32,793 nt of DNA from Phycisphaerales bacterium UBA2421. Its GTDB lineage: Bacteria > Planctomycetota > Phycisphaerae > Tepidisphaerales > Tepidisphaeraceae. The notes under the pieces were generated by a model. The model worked only from the letters and a program-made list of their open reading frames with translations. It was not told the origin of the DNA and made no database searches. The stretch spans positions 68,773 to 101,565 of the forward strand of contig DDRH01000007.1 of the NCBI GenBank assembly GCA_002343075.1, written 5' to 3'. This document shows, piece after piece, positions 23,201 through 32,760 of the stretch. Made by a program: the position numbers and the translations under genes. Positions within the stretch are counted from its first letter, which is position 1. The number at the start of each line of letters is the position of its first letter.

Positions 23201-24121
23201 ATGAGGATTGTCGATCAATCAAGACTCAACCCGCGCCCCGGCTTCACACTCGTGGAGTTGCTCGTGGTGATCGGAATTATCGCGCTGCTGATCTCGATCT
23301 TGCTTCCAGCGCTGGGTGCAGCCAACGCTCAGGCGCGGGTTGTGAAGTGCACAAGCAACGTACGACAACTCGCCATTGCGCTGGTCAATTACACTGTGGA
23401 GAACCGGGGCAAGTTTCCCCCAAACATCCTCACGCTGCAGACGCAAGGACCTTTCGGGCCTGTCGCCTACTCTCCGCCACCCGGACAGGTATCCGCCAAT
23501 TTCTGGTACGACCTTGATCGCCTCGGCAAGTATCTTCCAAAAGCAACCGTTGAGCCCGGTACAACCAGCGTCGGCGGGCCGATCATGCAATGCCCCGCCG
23601 CCCCGAGCGACGAGAACCGCACCTACTCCATGAATCTCTTTGCATCCTCCATGACCGATCAAGGCGACCTGAACAAAAGCCCGCAGCGGCTCACTTATGC
23701 AGGTGCCGGCTTCGGCGGAAATCCTCCGTGGATGGGAACTTTCTGGGATACGAAGAGCAAAGGAGGAAGTGAGCTGATCCTGATTGGCGAACGCTGGGCC
23801 ACTGAGGTCTCCACAAACGGCTTGCTCACCCGATCGGCCATCGGCAACCGATCCGACGCCACCGCCGGTGCTGGCGTACGCTTTGTCGGCCCGGTGCCAG
23901 CGCTGCCCACCTACCGCGGCGGTGCCGTGACCACCGAGATCGACTGGACTCGCCACCGTAAACGTAATCAGGGCAAGGGTTTGGAAGCAAAGGGTCGCGC
24001 CGTGTTTGGCTTCGCCGACGGCCACGCCGAACTCCTGTCGCCGGAAGATTGCGCCGACCCGATCACCCGCAAGAGCCGCTTCAAGGCGCTCTGGTCGCCG
24101 TATGATCGGACGAATCCGTAA
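23201..24121 (+). CDS. Type II secretion/pilin-like prepilin (pseudopilin), 306 aa
   Basis: This is a secreted or surface filament-like protein with a prepilin leader. RPGFTLVELLVVIGIIALLI carries the peptidase site: cleavage is expected after G14, before F15, with the conserved Glu at E19 (position +5). The hydrophobic helix runs to about residue 38, followed by LLPALGAANAQARVVKCTSN. The C-terminal part has RAVFGFADGHAELLSPED, similar to the short H/DG-type tail motif seen in the very large planctomycete pseudopilin families. Such proteins are numerous in these genomes and their individual roles are mostly unknown. The ATG at 23201 has AAGGA 7-8 nt upstream; an ATG at 23183 would add six residues and is also possible. 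It follows the PEP-CTERM gene by 122 bp with a hairpin between. Confidence 0.9.
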   Translation: MRIVDQSRLNPRPGFTLVELLVVIGIIALLISILLPALGAANAQARVVKCTSNVRQLAIALVNYTVENRGKFPPNILTLQTQGPFGPVAYSPPPGQVSANFWYDLDRLGKYLPKATVEPGTTSVGGPIMQCPAAPSDENRTYSMNLFASSMTDQGDLNKSPQRLTYAGAGFGGNPPWMGTFWDTKSKGGSELILIGERWATEVSTNGLLTRSAIGNRSDATAGAGVRFVGPVPALPTYRGGAVTTEIDWTRHRKRNQGKGLEAKGRAVFGFADGHAELLSPEDCADPITRKSRFKALWSPYDRTNP

Positions 24122-24270
24122 GCCGAGATACGTTTTAACCTGCATCATCGTTGCCATCCCGAAGCGTACGCGCAAGCGACCTCCCCGGCGGAGCGCGTTA
24201 CTGCGGAGTGCGATACTCTCGCCGGATCGTGCGGCGGAGTGATGCAAACCACCGCACAGGCCCTTCCGGA

Positions 24271-24294
24271 TCACCGTTCGGGGTGACAATTTTT
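24271..24294 (+). terminator. Candidate intrinsic terminator
   Basis: TCACC (24271-24275) pairs with GGTGA (24282-24286), followed by CAATTTTT. The stem is short but the T-run is placed properly. It lies 150 bp past the pseudopilin stop, just before the convergent aconitase gene. Confidence 0.4.
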
Positions 24295-24319
24295 CATCAC
24301 GCAGATTCCCTTACTGCCG

Positions 24320-27016
24320 TTAAATCATCTTCCTCAGCACCGTCTGCAAGATTCCGCCATTTCGGTAATAGTCCAGTTCCACCGGGGTATCGATTCGGCA
24401 GATGGTCTGGAAAGTCTTGCCGCCGGCTCTTACGGCCACTTCCTGGCCCGGCTTCAATTGGTCGTCGATGGCGATTTCGAACACTTCTTCGCCGGTCAGG
24501 CCTAGCGTGGTGCGCGACTCGCCGGGCTTGTAGACCAGCGGGAGTATGCCCATGCCCACGAGGTTGCTGCGGTGAATGCGCTCGAAGCTCTCGGCGATGA
24601 CGGCTCTCACCCCCAGCAGCATCGTGCCCTTGGCTGCCCAGTCTCGGCTGGAACCCATGCCATAATCTTTTCCCGCCAGCACCACGAGCGGCAGACCCTG
24701 CTTTTGATATTCCATGGAGGCATCGTAGATTGAGATAATGCTGCCCGCTGCCCACTGCCCGCCGCCCACCAGCAACTTGGTCACGCCGCCTTCTGTGCCT
24801 GGCGCGAGCAGGTTTTTCAGGCGGATATTGGCAAAAGTGCCGCGGACCATGACTTCATGCCCGCCGCGGCGCGTGCCGTACTGGTTAAAGTCGGCCGGCT
24901 GCACGCCATTGGCCATTAAGTATTTCCCAGCGGGCGAATCTTTCTTGATGTTTCCCGCAGGGCTGATGTGATCGGTGGTCACGCTATCCCCCACCATCGC
25001 CAGCACGCGTGCGCCGTGGATCGATTGGATCGGCACCGGCGTCGGCTGCAGATTTGTAAAGTACGGTGGGTGCTGGATATAGGTGCTGCTCGGGTCCCAA
25101 TCAAACAACTCCCCCCCGCGGACGGCCACGTCATTCCATTCCCTGCTCTTTTCGCCCACGCCGTCGTACTGCCGGGTAAACATTTGCGGTTCGATGCACA
25201 TCGCGATGGTGTCGGCCACTTCCTGCTGCGTCGGCCAGATGTCCTTGAGGTAAACGTCCTGGCCGTTGCTTCCCCGGCCGATGGGCTGGGTGGTGAAATC
25301 AATATCGATCGTCCCCGCCAAGGCATATGCCACGACCAAAGGCGGGCTGGCGAGATAGTTGGCCTTTACATGTTGATTTACGCGCCCTTCAAAATTGCGA
25401 TTGCCCGAGAGCACGGAAACCACAGCGAGGTTGTCTTTCTCCACCGCCGACGCGATCGACTCCGGCAGCGGGCCGGAGTTGCCGATGCAGGTTGTGCAGC
25501 CATAGCCGACGGTGTTGAAACCAAGCGAGTCGAGATATTGCTGCAAGTCGGCTTTCTCAAAATATTCGGTCACAACCTTGCTGCCTGGCGCGAGGCTGGT
25601 CTTGCAATGCGGCGCCGATTGCAGGCCGCGCTCGACCGCCTTCTTGGCCACCAGCCCCGCAGCCACCATCACGCTCGGGTTGCTGGTGTTGGTGCAACTG
25701 GTGATGGCAGCGATCACCACGGCGCCGTGGGTCAGTTGGATCGACTCTTTCGACGCCACCGCCAGCGAGCCGTCTTCCTTCGAGTGCACCGGCCGGGTCG
25801 TGTAAGACACCACGCTGCCCGGCTTGCTATCAGGGAAACTCGACAGGAATGAATCGCGCACCTTCGGCAGTTCCACCCGATCCTGCGGGCGCTTCGGCCC
25901 GGCGAGGCTCGGCACGACGGTTGAAAGGTCAAGCTCCAGCACCTCGGTAAACACAGGCTCAACCTTGTCCTGCCGCCACAGTCCCTGCTCCTTGCAATAG
26001 CGTTCGACAAGATCCACCTGCCCGGCGCTGCGGCCAGTCAGCTTGAGATAACTGAGCGTTTGTTCATCGACCGGGAAGAAGCCCATCGTCGCGCCATATT
26101 CCGGTGCCATATTGGCGATGGTGGCGCGGTCGGCGAGGCTCATTGAAGCAAGCCCTTCGCCGAAGAACTCGACAAATTTTTCGACCACGCCATGTTTCCG
26201 GAGGATTTGCGTGATGGTCAGGACAAGATCGGTCGCAGTCGAACCTTCGGGCAGCGCGCCCTTCAGTCGGAAGCCCACTACTTGCGGGGTGACGATGTAA
26301 ATCGGCTGGCCGAGCATGCACGCCTCGGCTTCGATTCCACCGACGCCCCAGCCGACGACACCGAGGCCGTTGATCATGGTCGTGTGGCTGTCGGTGCCGA
26401 CCAGCGTGTCGGGGTAGGCCACGCCGGAGTCGGTCCAGACGACCTTTGCAAGATGTTCGAGGTTGACCTGATGGACAATTCCCGTCGCCGGCGGAACGAC
26501 GCCGAAGTTGCGAAACGCCCGCTGGCCCCACTTCAAAAACTCGTATCGCTCCCGGTTGCGGGCAAATTCCAGCTTGCTGTTGTTAAAGAGCGCAAACTTG
26601 GTGCCGTAATCGTCCACCTGCACCGAGTGGTCGATCACCAGATCGACCGGCACGAGCGGGTTGATTCGCTGCGGGTCGCCCCCCGCCGCCTTCATCGCGG
26701 CGCGCATCGCAGCGAGATCGACCACACACGGCACGCCGGTGAAATCCTGTAGAATCACCCGCGCGACTTTAAACGGCACCTCTTTGTTGCCCGGATTGCT
26801 CGCATTCCACTTCGCAAGCCCGGCAACGTCGGCTTCGTTTACAATGAAGCTATCGAGATTGCGCAGGCAACTCTCCAGCAACACCTTCATGCTGAACGGA
26901 AGCCTGGATAAATCGCCCACCCCCTGCTTCTGCAGTTCGGCGAGGCTGTAATAGGTCAAGTCGCCGAGTTGGGTGGTGAGCGTTGCGATCGAACCGAAGG
27001 GATTGAGTTTTGGCAT
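24320..27016 (-). CDS. acnA: Aconitate hydratase, AcnA type (898 aa)
   Basis: This [4Fe-4S] enzyme converts citrate to isocitrate through cis-aconitate in the TCA and glyoxylate cycles. The three cluster ligands are present: C441 in [12 protein letters not shown], and C507 and C510 in [14 protein letters not shown]. Their spacing is the same as in E. coli AcnA (435, 501, 504) with a +6 shift. The substrate-binding signature [20 protein letters not shown] is complete. The C-terminal swivel domain has [20 protein letters not shown], and [16 protein letters not shown] follows. The length is normal for the AcnA/IRP group. The ATG at 27016 lacks a strong ribosome-binding site, but the N-terminal sequence (NPFGSIATL) matches the family's usual beginning. 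It stands alone on its strand, convergent with the pseudopilin gene and divergent from the LolA-like gene. Confidence 0.97.
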   Translation of the reverse strand: MPKLNPFGSIATLTTQLGDLTYYSLAELQKQGVGDLSRLPFSMKVLLESCLRNLDSFIVNEADVAGLAKWNASNPGNKEVPFKVARVILQDFTGVPCVVDLAAMRAAMKAAGGDPQRINPLVPVDLVIDHSVQVDDYGTKFALFNNSKLEFARNRERYEFLKWGQRAFRNFGVVPPATGIVHQVNLEHLAKVVWTDSGVAYPDTLVGTDSHTTMINGLGVVGWGVGGIEAEACMLGQPIYIVTPQVVGFRLKGALPEGSTATDLVLTITQILRKHGVVEKFVEFFGEGLASMSLADRATIANMAPEYGATMGFFPVDEQTLSYLKLTGRSAGQVDLVERYCKEQGLWRQDKVEPVFTEVLELDLSTVVPSLAGPKRPQDRVELPKVRDSFLSSFPDSKPGSVVSYTTRPVHSKEDGSLAVASKESIQLTHGAVVIAAITSCTNTSNPSVMVAAGLVAKKAVERGLQSAPHCKTSLAPGSKVVTEYFEKADLQQYLDSLGFNTVGYGCTTCIGNSGPLPESIASAVEKDNLAVVSVLSGNRNFEGRVNQHVKANYLASPPLVVAYALAGTIDIDFTTQPIGRGSNGQDVYLKDIWPTQQEVADTIAMCIEPQMFTRQYDGVGEKSREWNDVAVRGGELFDWDPSSTYIQHPPYFTNLQPTPVPIQSIHGARVLAMVGDSVTTDHISPAGNIKKDSPAGKYLMANGVQPADFNQYGTRRGGHEVMVRGTFANIRLKNLLAPGTEGGVTKLLVGGGQWAAGSIISIYDASMEYQKQGLPLVVLAGKDYGMGSSRDWAAKGTMLLGVRAVIAESFERIHRSNLVGMGILPLVYKPGESRTTLGLTGEEVFEIAIDDQLKPGQEVAVRAGGKTFQTICRIDTPVELDYYRNGGILQTVLRKMI

Positions 27017-27112
27017 AATAGTTTGGTTTTGTTGAGTTCTTCATCGTATGCGCCGGCGGTTCGGTGTCCAACATCGCCGCATAACCTTTTGAACTCCGGG
27101 GTGTCTTAGTTA

Positions 27113-27907
27113 GTGTTGCGCCAAATGCTGAAAACTATGCTGATTATCGCCCTTGGCCTCGTGCCAGTCCTTGGAATTATGCCAGTTCCGGGGGCATGTT
27201 TCGCCTTATCCGAGGCGCCAGCCGCCAGCCCGGCCGTCGATACCCTGCTTGACGGCCTGGAAGCCCGTGGAAATGACCTGCGCACGCTTCACGCAACCAT
27301 CTCAAAGAGCGAGGCCGATGCATCGCTCGGCGAAGACACCGAAACGCGCACCGGCCGGCTCTGGTACGACCGCCAGGCGGAGGCCGATGTCCGCATTCGC
27401 GTCAGCCTCGATAAGCTGAGGATTGGCGAGAAGGAACGAGAAGACCGGATCGAATACATGCTGATCGACGGAACACTCACCGACCGCAACTATCGCAGCC
27501 GGGTGGAGGTTCAGCGGATTGTGCAGAAGCCCGGACAGAAACTCGACCTGTTCAAGCTCGGCCAAGGCCCGTTTCCACTACCCATCGGCCAACCCAGGGC
27601 CGCGGTGTATGAGCAGTTTGACGTGAGTGAGCTTCCTGCCGGAGACGACGCACCGAGAAACACCTCGCGGCTCAAACTGGTTCCGAAGCCGGGAACCGAA
27701 CTCACTCGCCGTTTTGCGTGGATCGAAGTCTGGGTGGACCGAACCGATTTTCTCCCCCGGCGAATCAGCACGCTCAACGCGCAGCAATCTGTTTTGACCA
27801 CCACCGTCTTGCAGGATGTGCAATTGAACACGCCGCTGGCTAGCGAAGCTTTTTCACTCGAAAAGGTGAACGAGCGGGAGTGGTCGATACGCGTTGAAGC
27901 CGACTAA
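27113..27907 (+). CDS. Exported LolA-like/outer-membrane lipoprotein-sorting family protein (264 aa)
   Basis: This is a periplasmic protein of the LolA/LolB-like superfamily, probably a carrier or sensor of lipophilic groups. Residues 1-~32 are a signal peptide (LIIALGLVPVLGIMPVPGA, then CFALSEA). The body has the pattern seen in planctomycete LolA-like proteins: LLDGLEARGNDLRTLHATIS, then TRTGRLWYDRQ, YMLIDGTLTDRNYRSR, and DFLPRRISTLNAQQSVLTTT. A half-barrel fold is inferred from this. It is convergent with the ABC gene set whose ATPase and permease resemble LolD and LolC, which invites a functional link, but the strands differ and the link is unproven. The start is uncertain: GTG at 27113, TTG at 27116 and ATG at 27125 are all in frame, with only a distant GGGG upstream. 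Confidence 0.65.
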   Translation: MLRQMLKTMLIIALGLVPVLGIMPVPGACFALSEAPAASPAVDTLLDGLEARGNDLRTLHATISKSEADASLGEDTETRTGRLWYDRQAEADVRIRVSLDKLRIGEKEREDRIEYMLIDGTLTDRNYRSRVEVQRIVQKPGQKLDLFKLGQGPFPLPIGQPRAAVYEQFDVSELPAGDDAPRNTSRLKLVPKPGTELTRRFAWIEVWVDRTDFLPRRISTLNAQQSVLTTTVLQDVQLNTPLASEAFSLEKVNEREWSIRVEAD

Positions 27908-27951
27908 CCCCGCAATGACCGGCTGGTTGCGACCATCGCGCCGCACACTCT

Positions 27952-28728
27952 CTACTTCACCAATCGCTGGTCTTCCACCACATTGCCATCTTCCATGCGC
28001 ACCAACCTTCGGGCGCGGTGGGCAAGCGCCATCTCGTGGGTGACAATCACAATCGTCTGACCGCCGGCGGCGAGTTCATCGAAAATCTCGGCTACAAGCT
28101 CGCTGTTTTTCTTGTCAAGGTTGCCCGTTGGCTCATCGGCGAGCAAGACCGCCGGCTCGTTGGCCAGCGCGCGGGCGATCGCAACGCGCTGCTGCTCACC
28201 GCCGGAGAGTCGATTCGCGCGCCTCGTAAGCTTGCCGCCCAACCCAAGGCGCGACAGGACCTGCGCAGCCCGATCCATCGCCTCGGCTCGACCCAGGCGG
28301 CCAAGTTTGAACATGGGCAGGCACACATTCTCCTGCGCCGTGAACTCCTTGAGCAGATAATGAAACTGGAAAACGAACCCGACCTTTTCATTCCGCAACT
28401 GAGCAAGCTGCGAATCGCCCAGCGCCGCGGTGTCATCGCCGTCGAGAAAAATGCTGCTTGACGGGTCAAACGGAACGCCTGTTTCGTCAAGGCGACTCGG
28501 CCGATCAAGCCCGCCGAGCAGGTATAGCAGCGTGCTTTTCCCAGAGCCGGAAGCACCCACAATCGAAACATATTCGCCTCGGTCGATGCTGATATCGACC
28601 CCCTTGAGAACTGTCGTCAGCGCGTCGGCGGCGCCAAGAATTCGATGCACATTCTGCGCACGGAGCAGCGGCCCAAGCGGCGTCGCCGCCTCAGGCGTGA
28701 CGCTCGGGTAGGGACTAATGTGCCCCAC
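27952..28728 (-). CDS. ABC transporter ATP-binding protein, LolD/MacB type (258 aa)
   Basis: This is the ATPase of a mechanotransmission-type ABC system. Walker A is GASGSGKST at 58-66 (K64), the signature is LSGGEQQR from 174, Walker B is LLADEP with E199, and the switch His is H231. [20 protein letters not shown] and DEPTGNLD are typical of the LolD/MacB/FtsE family. It begins with GTG at 28728, inside the permease gene (14-bp overlap), with AGGTGA 4 nt before it, so the two are translationally coupled. It has a ~20-residue N-terminal extension over E. coli LolD. With the permease and the adaptor further upstream it forms one operon that could extract lipoproteins or export a hydrophobic compound. 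The substrate is not visible. Confidence 0.92.
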   Translation of the reverse strand: MGHISPYPSVTPEAATPLGPLLRAQNVHRILGAADALTTVLKGVDISIDRGEYVSIVGASGSGKSTLLYLLGGLDRPSRLDETGVPFDPSSSIFLDGDDTAALGDSQLAQLRNEKVGFVFQFHYLLKEFTAQENVCLPMFKLGRLGRAEAMDRAAQVLSRLGLGGKLTRRANRLSGGEQQRVAIARALANEPAVLLADEPTGNLDKKNSELVAEIFDELAAGGQTIVIVTHEMALAHRARRLVRMEDGNVVEDQRLVK

Positions 28729-29962
28729 GGATCACCTCAACCGGATCATACTTCGCCGCCCGCCGCGCGGGATAGACCGCCGCCAGCAGCACCACGACCA
28801 TCGAGCCGATAAATGCCTGCAGATACATTCCACTCGACTCGCTCATCAGCAGCCCGTCCGATTTCACGAGGCCCTCCATCTGAATCGGCAGTCGGCGCAG
28901 CAATTCGATGCCGGCTTTTCCGAGCACCAGGCCCAAACCGGAACCAATCAGCCCGATGACCAATCCCTGAACGATGTAAATGTGTGTGATATCGTTGCGG
29001 CTCAGGCCGAAGCTCTTGAGAATCGCGATGTCATTCACGCGTTCGAGCACTGCCATGATGAGGATATTGAGCACCCCAAATGCTGCGACCACGAGCAGCG
29101 CGCCCGTGATGAAATAGGTGATAATTCCCTGAATTTTGAATATTTTAAGGAAGTTGGCATTGGCTTCCTGCCACGCCTCGGTCTTGTATCCGCTGATCGC
29201 CTCCACCTGCGCGGCGATGCCTCGGGCCTGATTGTAGTCGTCGGTGCGAAGGATGATTTCGTTGACGATGTTCTTCTTGTCGAGCAGGGTTTGTGCGTCG
29301 CTCATCAACATGTACGCCCTCCCGTAGTCCACCGGCGTGACGCCGGTCTCGAAGATGCCCACGACCTTGGCTATCGACCGCCCGCCGGTGGGGGTGCTCA
29401 GGGTGATGTTGTCGCCGAGTTGCGCCCCTAAGTTGGCAGCGACACCCCACCCAAGCAGCACGCCGTCGGCCGTGCTTTTTAGCTTCTGAAAATCGCCCTG
29501 CGTTACCTTCTCTCCGATCGTTGTGGCGCGGATGAGTTGATCGGGGTCCACGCCCTGCACAGCCAGCGCATAGGTCTTGGTGCCGTAGGTCGCGATGGCG
29601 TCGCCGCTGACAATCGGCGCCGCTGCAGTGACTCCCGGCATGCGCCGAATCTTGCCGATCAATCCGGTGTGGTTCTTGATCTTCTTCACCTGCTCGCGCG
29701 GCTTCACTCCTTCCACCAGCAGAATCGCATTTGGATCGGGGTAGAAACGCTGCAGGATCTGCGTTTCGGTTTCGCGCGGCTCGTCGTGCACGATGATATG
29801 ACCCGATGATTCGACTGTTTCGATGATAAACTTGTCCTGAAATCCCTGCATCATCGAGCTCATGCTGAGGAACATCGTCACGCTGATGGTCACGCCGGCA
29901 ATGCAAACCAGCGACTGCCTCAGATGGCTGAACAGATATCGAATGGAGATGAACGTGTTCAT
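28715..29962 (-). CDS. ABC transporter permease, LolC/FtsX (MacB-like) family (415 aa)
   Basis: This is the membrane subunit of the system with four transmembrane helices. An N-terminal helix (RQSLVCIAGVTISVTMFLSM) is followed by a large periplasmic domain of about 220 residues. Then come three C-terminal helices: IITYFITGALLVVAAFGVLN with the conserved LERVNDIAILKSFGLSRNDI just after it, then IVQGLVIGLIGSGLGLVLG, and FIGSMVVVLLAAVYPARRAA at the end. LERxxxIAILKSxG and [17 protein letters not shown] are hallmarks of the LolC/LolE/FtsX permeases. It has no fused ATPase, so it is LolC/E-like rather than a full MacB. The ATG at 29962 lies 44 bp after the adaptor gene. It overlaps the ATPase gene by 14 bp. 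Function is inferred from family and order. Confidence 0.92.
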   Translation of the reverse strand: MNTFISIRYLFSHLRQSLVCIAGVTISVTMFLSMSSMMQGFQDKFIIETVESSGHIIVHDEPRETETQILQRFYPDPNAILLVEGVKPREQVKKIKNHTGLIGKIRRMPGVTAAAPIVSGDAIATYGTKTYALAVQGVDPDQLIRATTIGEKVTQGDFQKLKSTADGVLLGWGVAANLGAQLGDNITLSTPTGGRSIAKVVGIFETGVTPVDYGRAYMLMSDAQTLLDKKNIVNEIILRTDDYNQARGIAAQVEAISGYKTEAWQEANANFLKIFKIQGIITYFITGALLVVAAFGVLNILIMAVLERVNDIAILKSFGLSRNDITHIYIVQGLVIGLIGSGLGLVLGKAGIELLRRLPIQMEGLVKSDGLLMSESSGMYLQAFIGSMVVVLLAAVYPARRAAKYDPVEVIRGAH

Positions 29963-30006
29963 GATCGCCGGCGGCTGGGGTCACCTTCAGACATCAACGG
30001 GCACTT

Positions 30007-31281
30007 CTAACGAATTCCCTTAAAGGCCTGCCCCTCCGGCGGTGGAGCCTGTTTCGCGACACCGGTGGCCTGCTTCGGATCGATGTAGTTCACACTCACC
30101 CGTCGCCCGGCGGGAATGTTGCCCACGGGACCGATGACCACACGTTCCCCCGGCACAACCCCGCTGACGATTTCCGTGCGCTCGATGCTCACCAGCCCAA
30201 GCACGACATCGCGCCGCGCCAACTCGCCGCCACTTGTAACGACCCAAACCCCGCCGTTCTGCACCGACTGGCTGGGTACAACCGTCGCCGTTTCGCGCTC
30301 GGCGATGATAAACGCCAGTTCGCCAGTCATTCCCGGCTGAAGTCGGTCGCCGGGCGCGTCGAGCTTCACATCGATCTCAAACGTACGTCGATCAGAATCC
30401 GCTTGATCGTAGATCCTGACTACACTGCCGGTGAAGACCTGGTCGGGAAACGAGTAGAGCGTCAGCCGCACGAGTTGGCCGACATTGACACGCGCGACAT
30501 CCTCTTCATCAACCGCCGCCCGCATAACCAGATCAGAAGGATAGATGTTGGCGACGCGCATCACCGTGTCGTTCACCGCAACGCGCGTGCCCTGGCTTGT
30601 GGGCCGGTCGAGCACCACGCCGTCAATTGGCGCACGCAGGGTCTGCTGCTCAGTGTTCCACCGGGCGGTATTGACTGCGGCGCGTGCCACATCGACTTCG
30701 CGGGCAAGCTCCAATTGTTTCGCCGCGCGCTGCGCCCGCGTCGCCTCGACATCCATCGTGAGCAAACGCACCCGATCCATCGCACGATCGAGGTCTGCTT
30801 GTGAACCCGCAAGTGCATCGAGCGCCTGCGTCTGGCGCGATTCCTCTCGCCGGGCGATTTCTACCATGCCGGTCATCGCCTCAAGCCGACGGTCAAACTC
30901 CATCAGCACCGGCGACTGGGCCTCGTCTGCCCGCGCGAGCTTCTCAGCAAGCTCCGCCTGCGCCTTCTCAAGTGCAAACTGCAGCGAAGGTTCATACACT
31001 GCCGCCAGTTCATCTCCTGCTCTTACCCTGTCGCCCTTATCAACCGTCACTTTCTGCAATACGCCAGCCACATTCGCCCGGATCGGAAACTCGCGCACCG
31101 GCGATATTGTCCCCGTCGAATAAAACGCCTGCACCACCGGCCCTTGCACCGCGTCGGTCACATTCAGTGTCGGACGGAGCAGACGTACCAGTCCCCAACC
31201 AGCCAGCATTACCACCAATGCTACGCCAGCGATGCCGAGCACAATGCGAACCATCAACCGCCCGCTCCGAGTGCCTATCAT
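30007..31281 (-). CDS. HlyD/MacA-type periplasmic adaptor protein (424 aa)
   Basis: This membrane-fusion protein would link the inner-membrane ABC permease to the periplasm or outer membrane. An N-terminal helix (VRIVLGIAGVALVVMLAGWG) anchors it. The lipoyl half-motif FPIRANVAGVLQKVTVDKGD is followed by the coiled-coil arms (FALEKAQAELAEKLARADEA and TRAQRAAKQLELAREVDVAR) and the second lipoyl half (LRAPIDGVVLDRPTSQGTRV). Beta-barrel and membrane-proximal domains follow (PGDRLQPGMTGELAFI, VPGERVVIGPVG). The order of domains is typical of MacA. Its place as first gene before a LolC-like permease and LolD-like ATPase suggests a tripartite exporter. The ATG at 31281 has AGGTCAGG upstream; a GTG at 31302 preceded by AAGG is an alternative that would add seven residues. 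Confidence 0.92.
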   Translation of the reverse strand: MIGTRSGRLMVRIVLGIAGVALVVMLAGWGLVRLLRPTLNVTDAVQGPVVQAFYSTGTISPVREFPIRANVAGVLQKVTVDKGDRVRAGDELAAVYEPSLQFALEKAQAELAEKLARADEAQSPVLMEFDRRLEAMTGMVEIARREESRQTQALDALAGSQADLDRAMDRVRLLTMDVEATRAQRAAKQLELAREVDVARAAVNTARWNTEQQTLRAPIDGVVLDRPTSQGTRVAVNDTVMRVANIYPSDLVMRAAVDEEDVARVNVGQLVRLTLYSFPDQVFTGSVVRIYDQADSDRRTFEIDVKLDAPGDRLQPGMTGELAFIIAERETATVVPSQSVQNGGVWVVTSGGELARRDVVLGLVSIERTEIVSGVVPGERVVIGPVGNIPAGRRVSVNYIDPKQATGVAKQAPPPEGQAFKGIR

Positions 31282-31507
31282 GAAAACCTGACCTGTAGCC
31301 ACCTAGGCCTTAACGCACCGTGACCCTCATGCATCAGCATTGTATGCATCCAATTGCCCAAACCTGCATCACTAATCACCAATTCTTGCTTCGACGCTTT
31401 CGCTGATTTCGTCCTATAAAATCGCGGTCTATCACTCCCGGAGAAGGGTTTTGCCGCGGTACATGCTCACTGAGATTAACTGAAGCGTGTGTTAGGTCGA
31501 TAGGACC

Positions 31508-32650
31508 ATGATGAGATCCGCCGCCGAGTTTACGGTCGTTCCAGATACGGTTCATCTTCATCGTCGCGGCGCGGCGCTGGTCTACTCGACGATTGCGATG
31601 TTCGTGCTCATTGCGTTCGCGGTTCTTGCCGTGGATGCCGGACGGTTGATACTCGCCCGCGCGCAACTCCAGGATGCCGCCGACGCCGCGGCGCGCTACG
31701 CCGCCATCGGTCTGGTTAGCAGTTCTACCCCGCAAACCACCGCCCAACAGCACGCCGCCGCCGTGCTGAGCACAACCAAAGTCGACGGCGGAACGCTCAG
31801 CGCTGCCAACTACTCCGTCACCGTCGGCAAATGGAACGAAATCACGCGCGTATTCACGGCCACCACTAACGCACCCAACGCCGTCAAAGTCGACCTCGCT
31901 TTCAAGCTCGCCGAAGCCGGCCGGCCGAAGCTCTTCGCCAGCGTCGTCGGTGCGCAAAGTGATAACACGATGCGTTCATCCTCCATCGCCACTGCCAGCG
32001 TCGGCAGTCAGGAGTTTAACCCTCCCGCCAGCGGCAATCTATGGCTCTCCACCGCAGCACCAGGAACGGTCAACAAGAACTTTCGGGATAACGCGCCCCA
32101 CGTCTGGGACTATGCCGGCTCAGCGGGCAATGCGCGCCAAAGTCCGCTCGAAATCCAACTTGATGATCTCAACCTCAACCCCGGAGACGCGCTGAGCTTC
32201 GAGGGCCTGAGCGGCACCGCAATCTACGTCTCCAACGGCGGGCAAAACTCCGCCGACGGGGTCTCCAACTTCATCGTCGCGCTCGGACAGACCTACCCCG
32301 GTTCGGTTCCCACCAATAACTACAACGGCATGTCTAACGTTCGCGCGCCCATCGGCGCGATCATGGCCGTCTTCCTTACTGATGACCCGGCAAGCACCGG
32401 CCCCGCCCCCGCAGCCCTCGACTTCAACACCGCCAACCAGCGCAACTACAGCACCCTCAGCCCACAGGTCAAGCAGGTATTCTTCGTCGGCGACGGCAAA
32501 CGCGACAACGGCGAGGTGCAGCGCATCGTCGTCCCGGACGGCGCAACGCGTGTCTTCATCGGCATGATGGACGCCTGGCAGTGGAACGACAACGTAGGCA
32601 ACTTCAAGTTCAACATCTACGGCCGCAAGAATGTAACCACCGTCAAGTAA
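31508..32650 (+). CDS. Tad-like pseudopilin/secreted protein with C-terminal PA-IL lectin-like domain (380 aa)
   Basis: The N-terminus looks like a TadE/TadG-type Flp pilus-assembly protein. RRGAALVYSTIAMFVLIAFA begins at residue 19, its membrane helix runs to about 44, and AVDAGRLILARAQLQDAADA follows, as usual in that family. A ~110-residue middle part resembles the TadG region with Thr/Ala-rich strands. The C-terminal half (~175-380) differs: LEIQLDDLNLNPGDALSFEG, then VFFVGDGKRDNGEVQRIVVP with GATRVFIGMMDAWQWNDNVG. This resembles LecA/PA-IL-type galactose-binding modules, where DGxTRVFIG and a DN-x-G end form the calcium/sugar region. A surface-anchored sugar-binding protein is plausible but inferred. 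The ATG at 31508 follows AGGA closely; an ATG at 31511 is equally possible. TATAAA at 31415-31420 is a weak upstream promoter candidate. Confidence 0.75.
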   Translation: MMRSAAEFTVVPDTVHLHRRGAALVYSTIAMFVLIAFAVLAVDAGRLILARAQLQDAADAAARYAAIGLVSSSTPQTTAQQHAAAVLSTTKVDGGTLSAANYSVTVGKWNEITRVFTATTNAPNAVKVDLAFKLAEAGRPKLFASVVGAQSDNTMRSSSIATASVGSQEFNPPASGNLWLSTAAPGTVNKNFRDNAPHVWDYAGSAGNARQSPLEIQLDDLNLNPGDALSFEGLSGTAIYVSNGGQNSADGVSNFIVALGQTYPGSVPTNNYNGMSNVRAPIGAIMAVFLTDDPASTGPAPAALDFNTANQRNYSTLSPQVKQVFFVGDGKRDNGEVQRIVVPDGATRVFIGMMDAWQWNDNVGNFKFNIYGRKNVTTVK

Positions 32651-32718
32651 ACCTAAGCAACGCACCCGCGCACCCCTCCCCACCATCGCACTGCGGTCCC
32701 GATCGCAAACCCGCCAAC

Positions 32719-32746
32719 TTGACATTCCCCCAAACCCGGCTAGAGT
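32719..32746 (+). promoter_or_regulatory. Promoter of the initiator tRNA gene
   Basis: TTGACA (32719-32724) and TAGAGT (32741-32746) are 16 bp apart. The -35 is consensus and the -10 matches 4 of 6. Transcription would begin near 32753, 8 bases before the tRNA's first base. Confidence 0.65.
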
Positions 32747-32760
32747 CTCTCACCCTAGAT

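Noticed and set aside
24968..25852. 294-aa open frame on the plus strand opposite aconitase
   Set aside because: It is antisense to a certain acnA gene with all active-site motifs. Long antisense frames are expected in GC-rich DNA, and it shows no family features.
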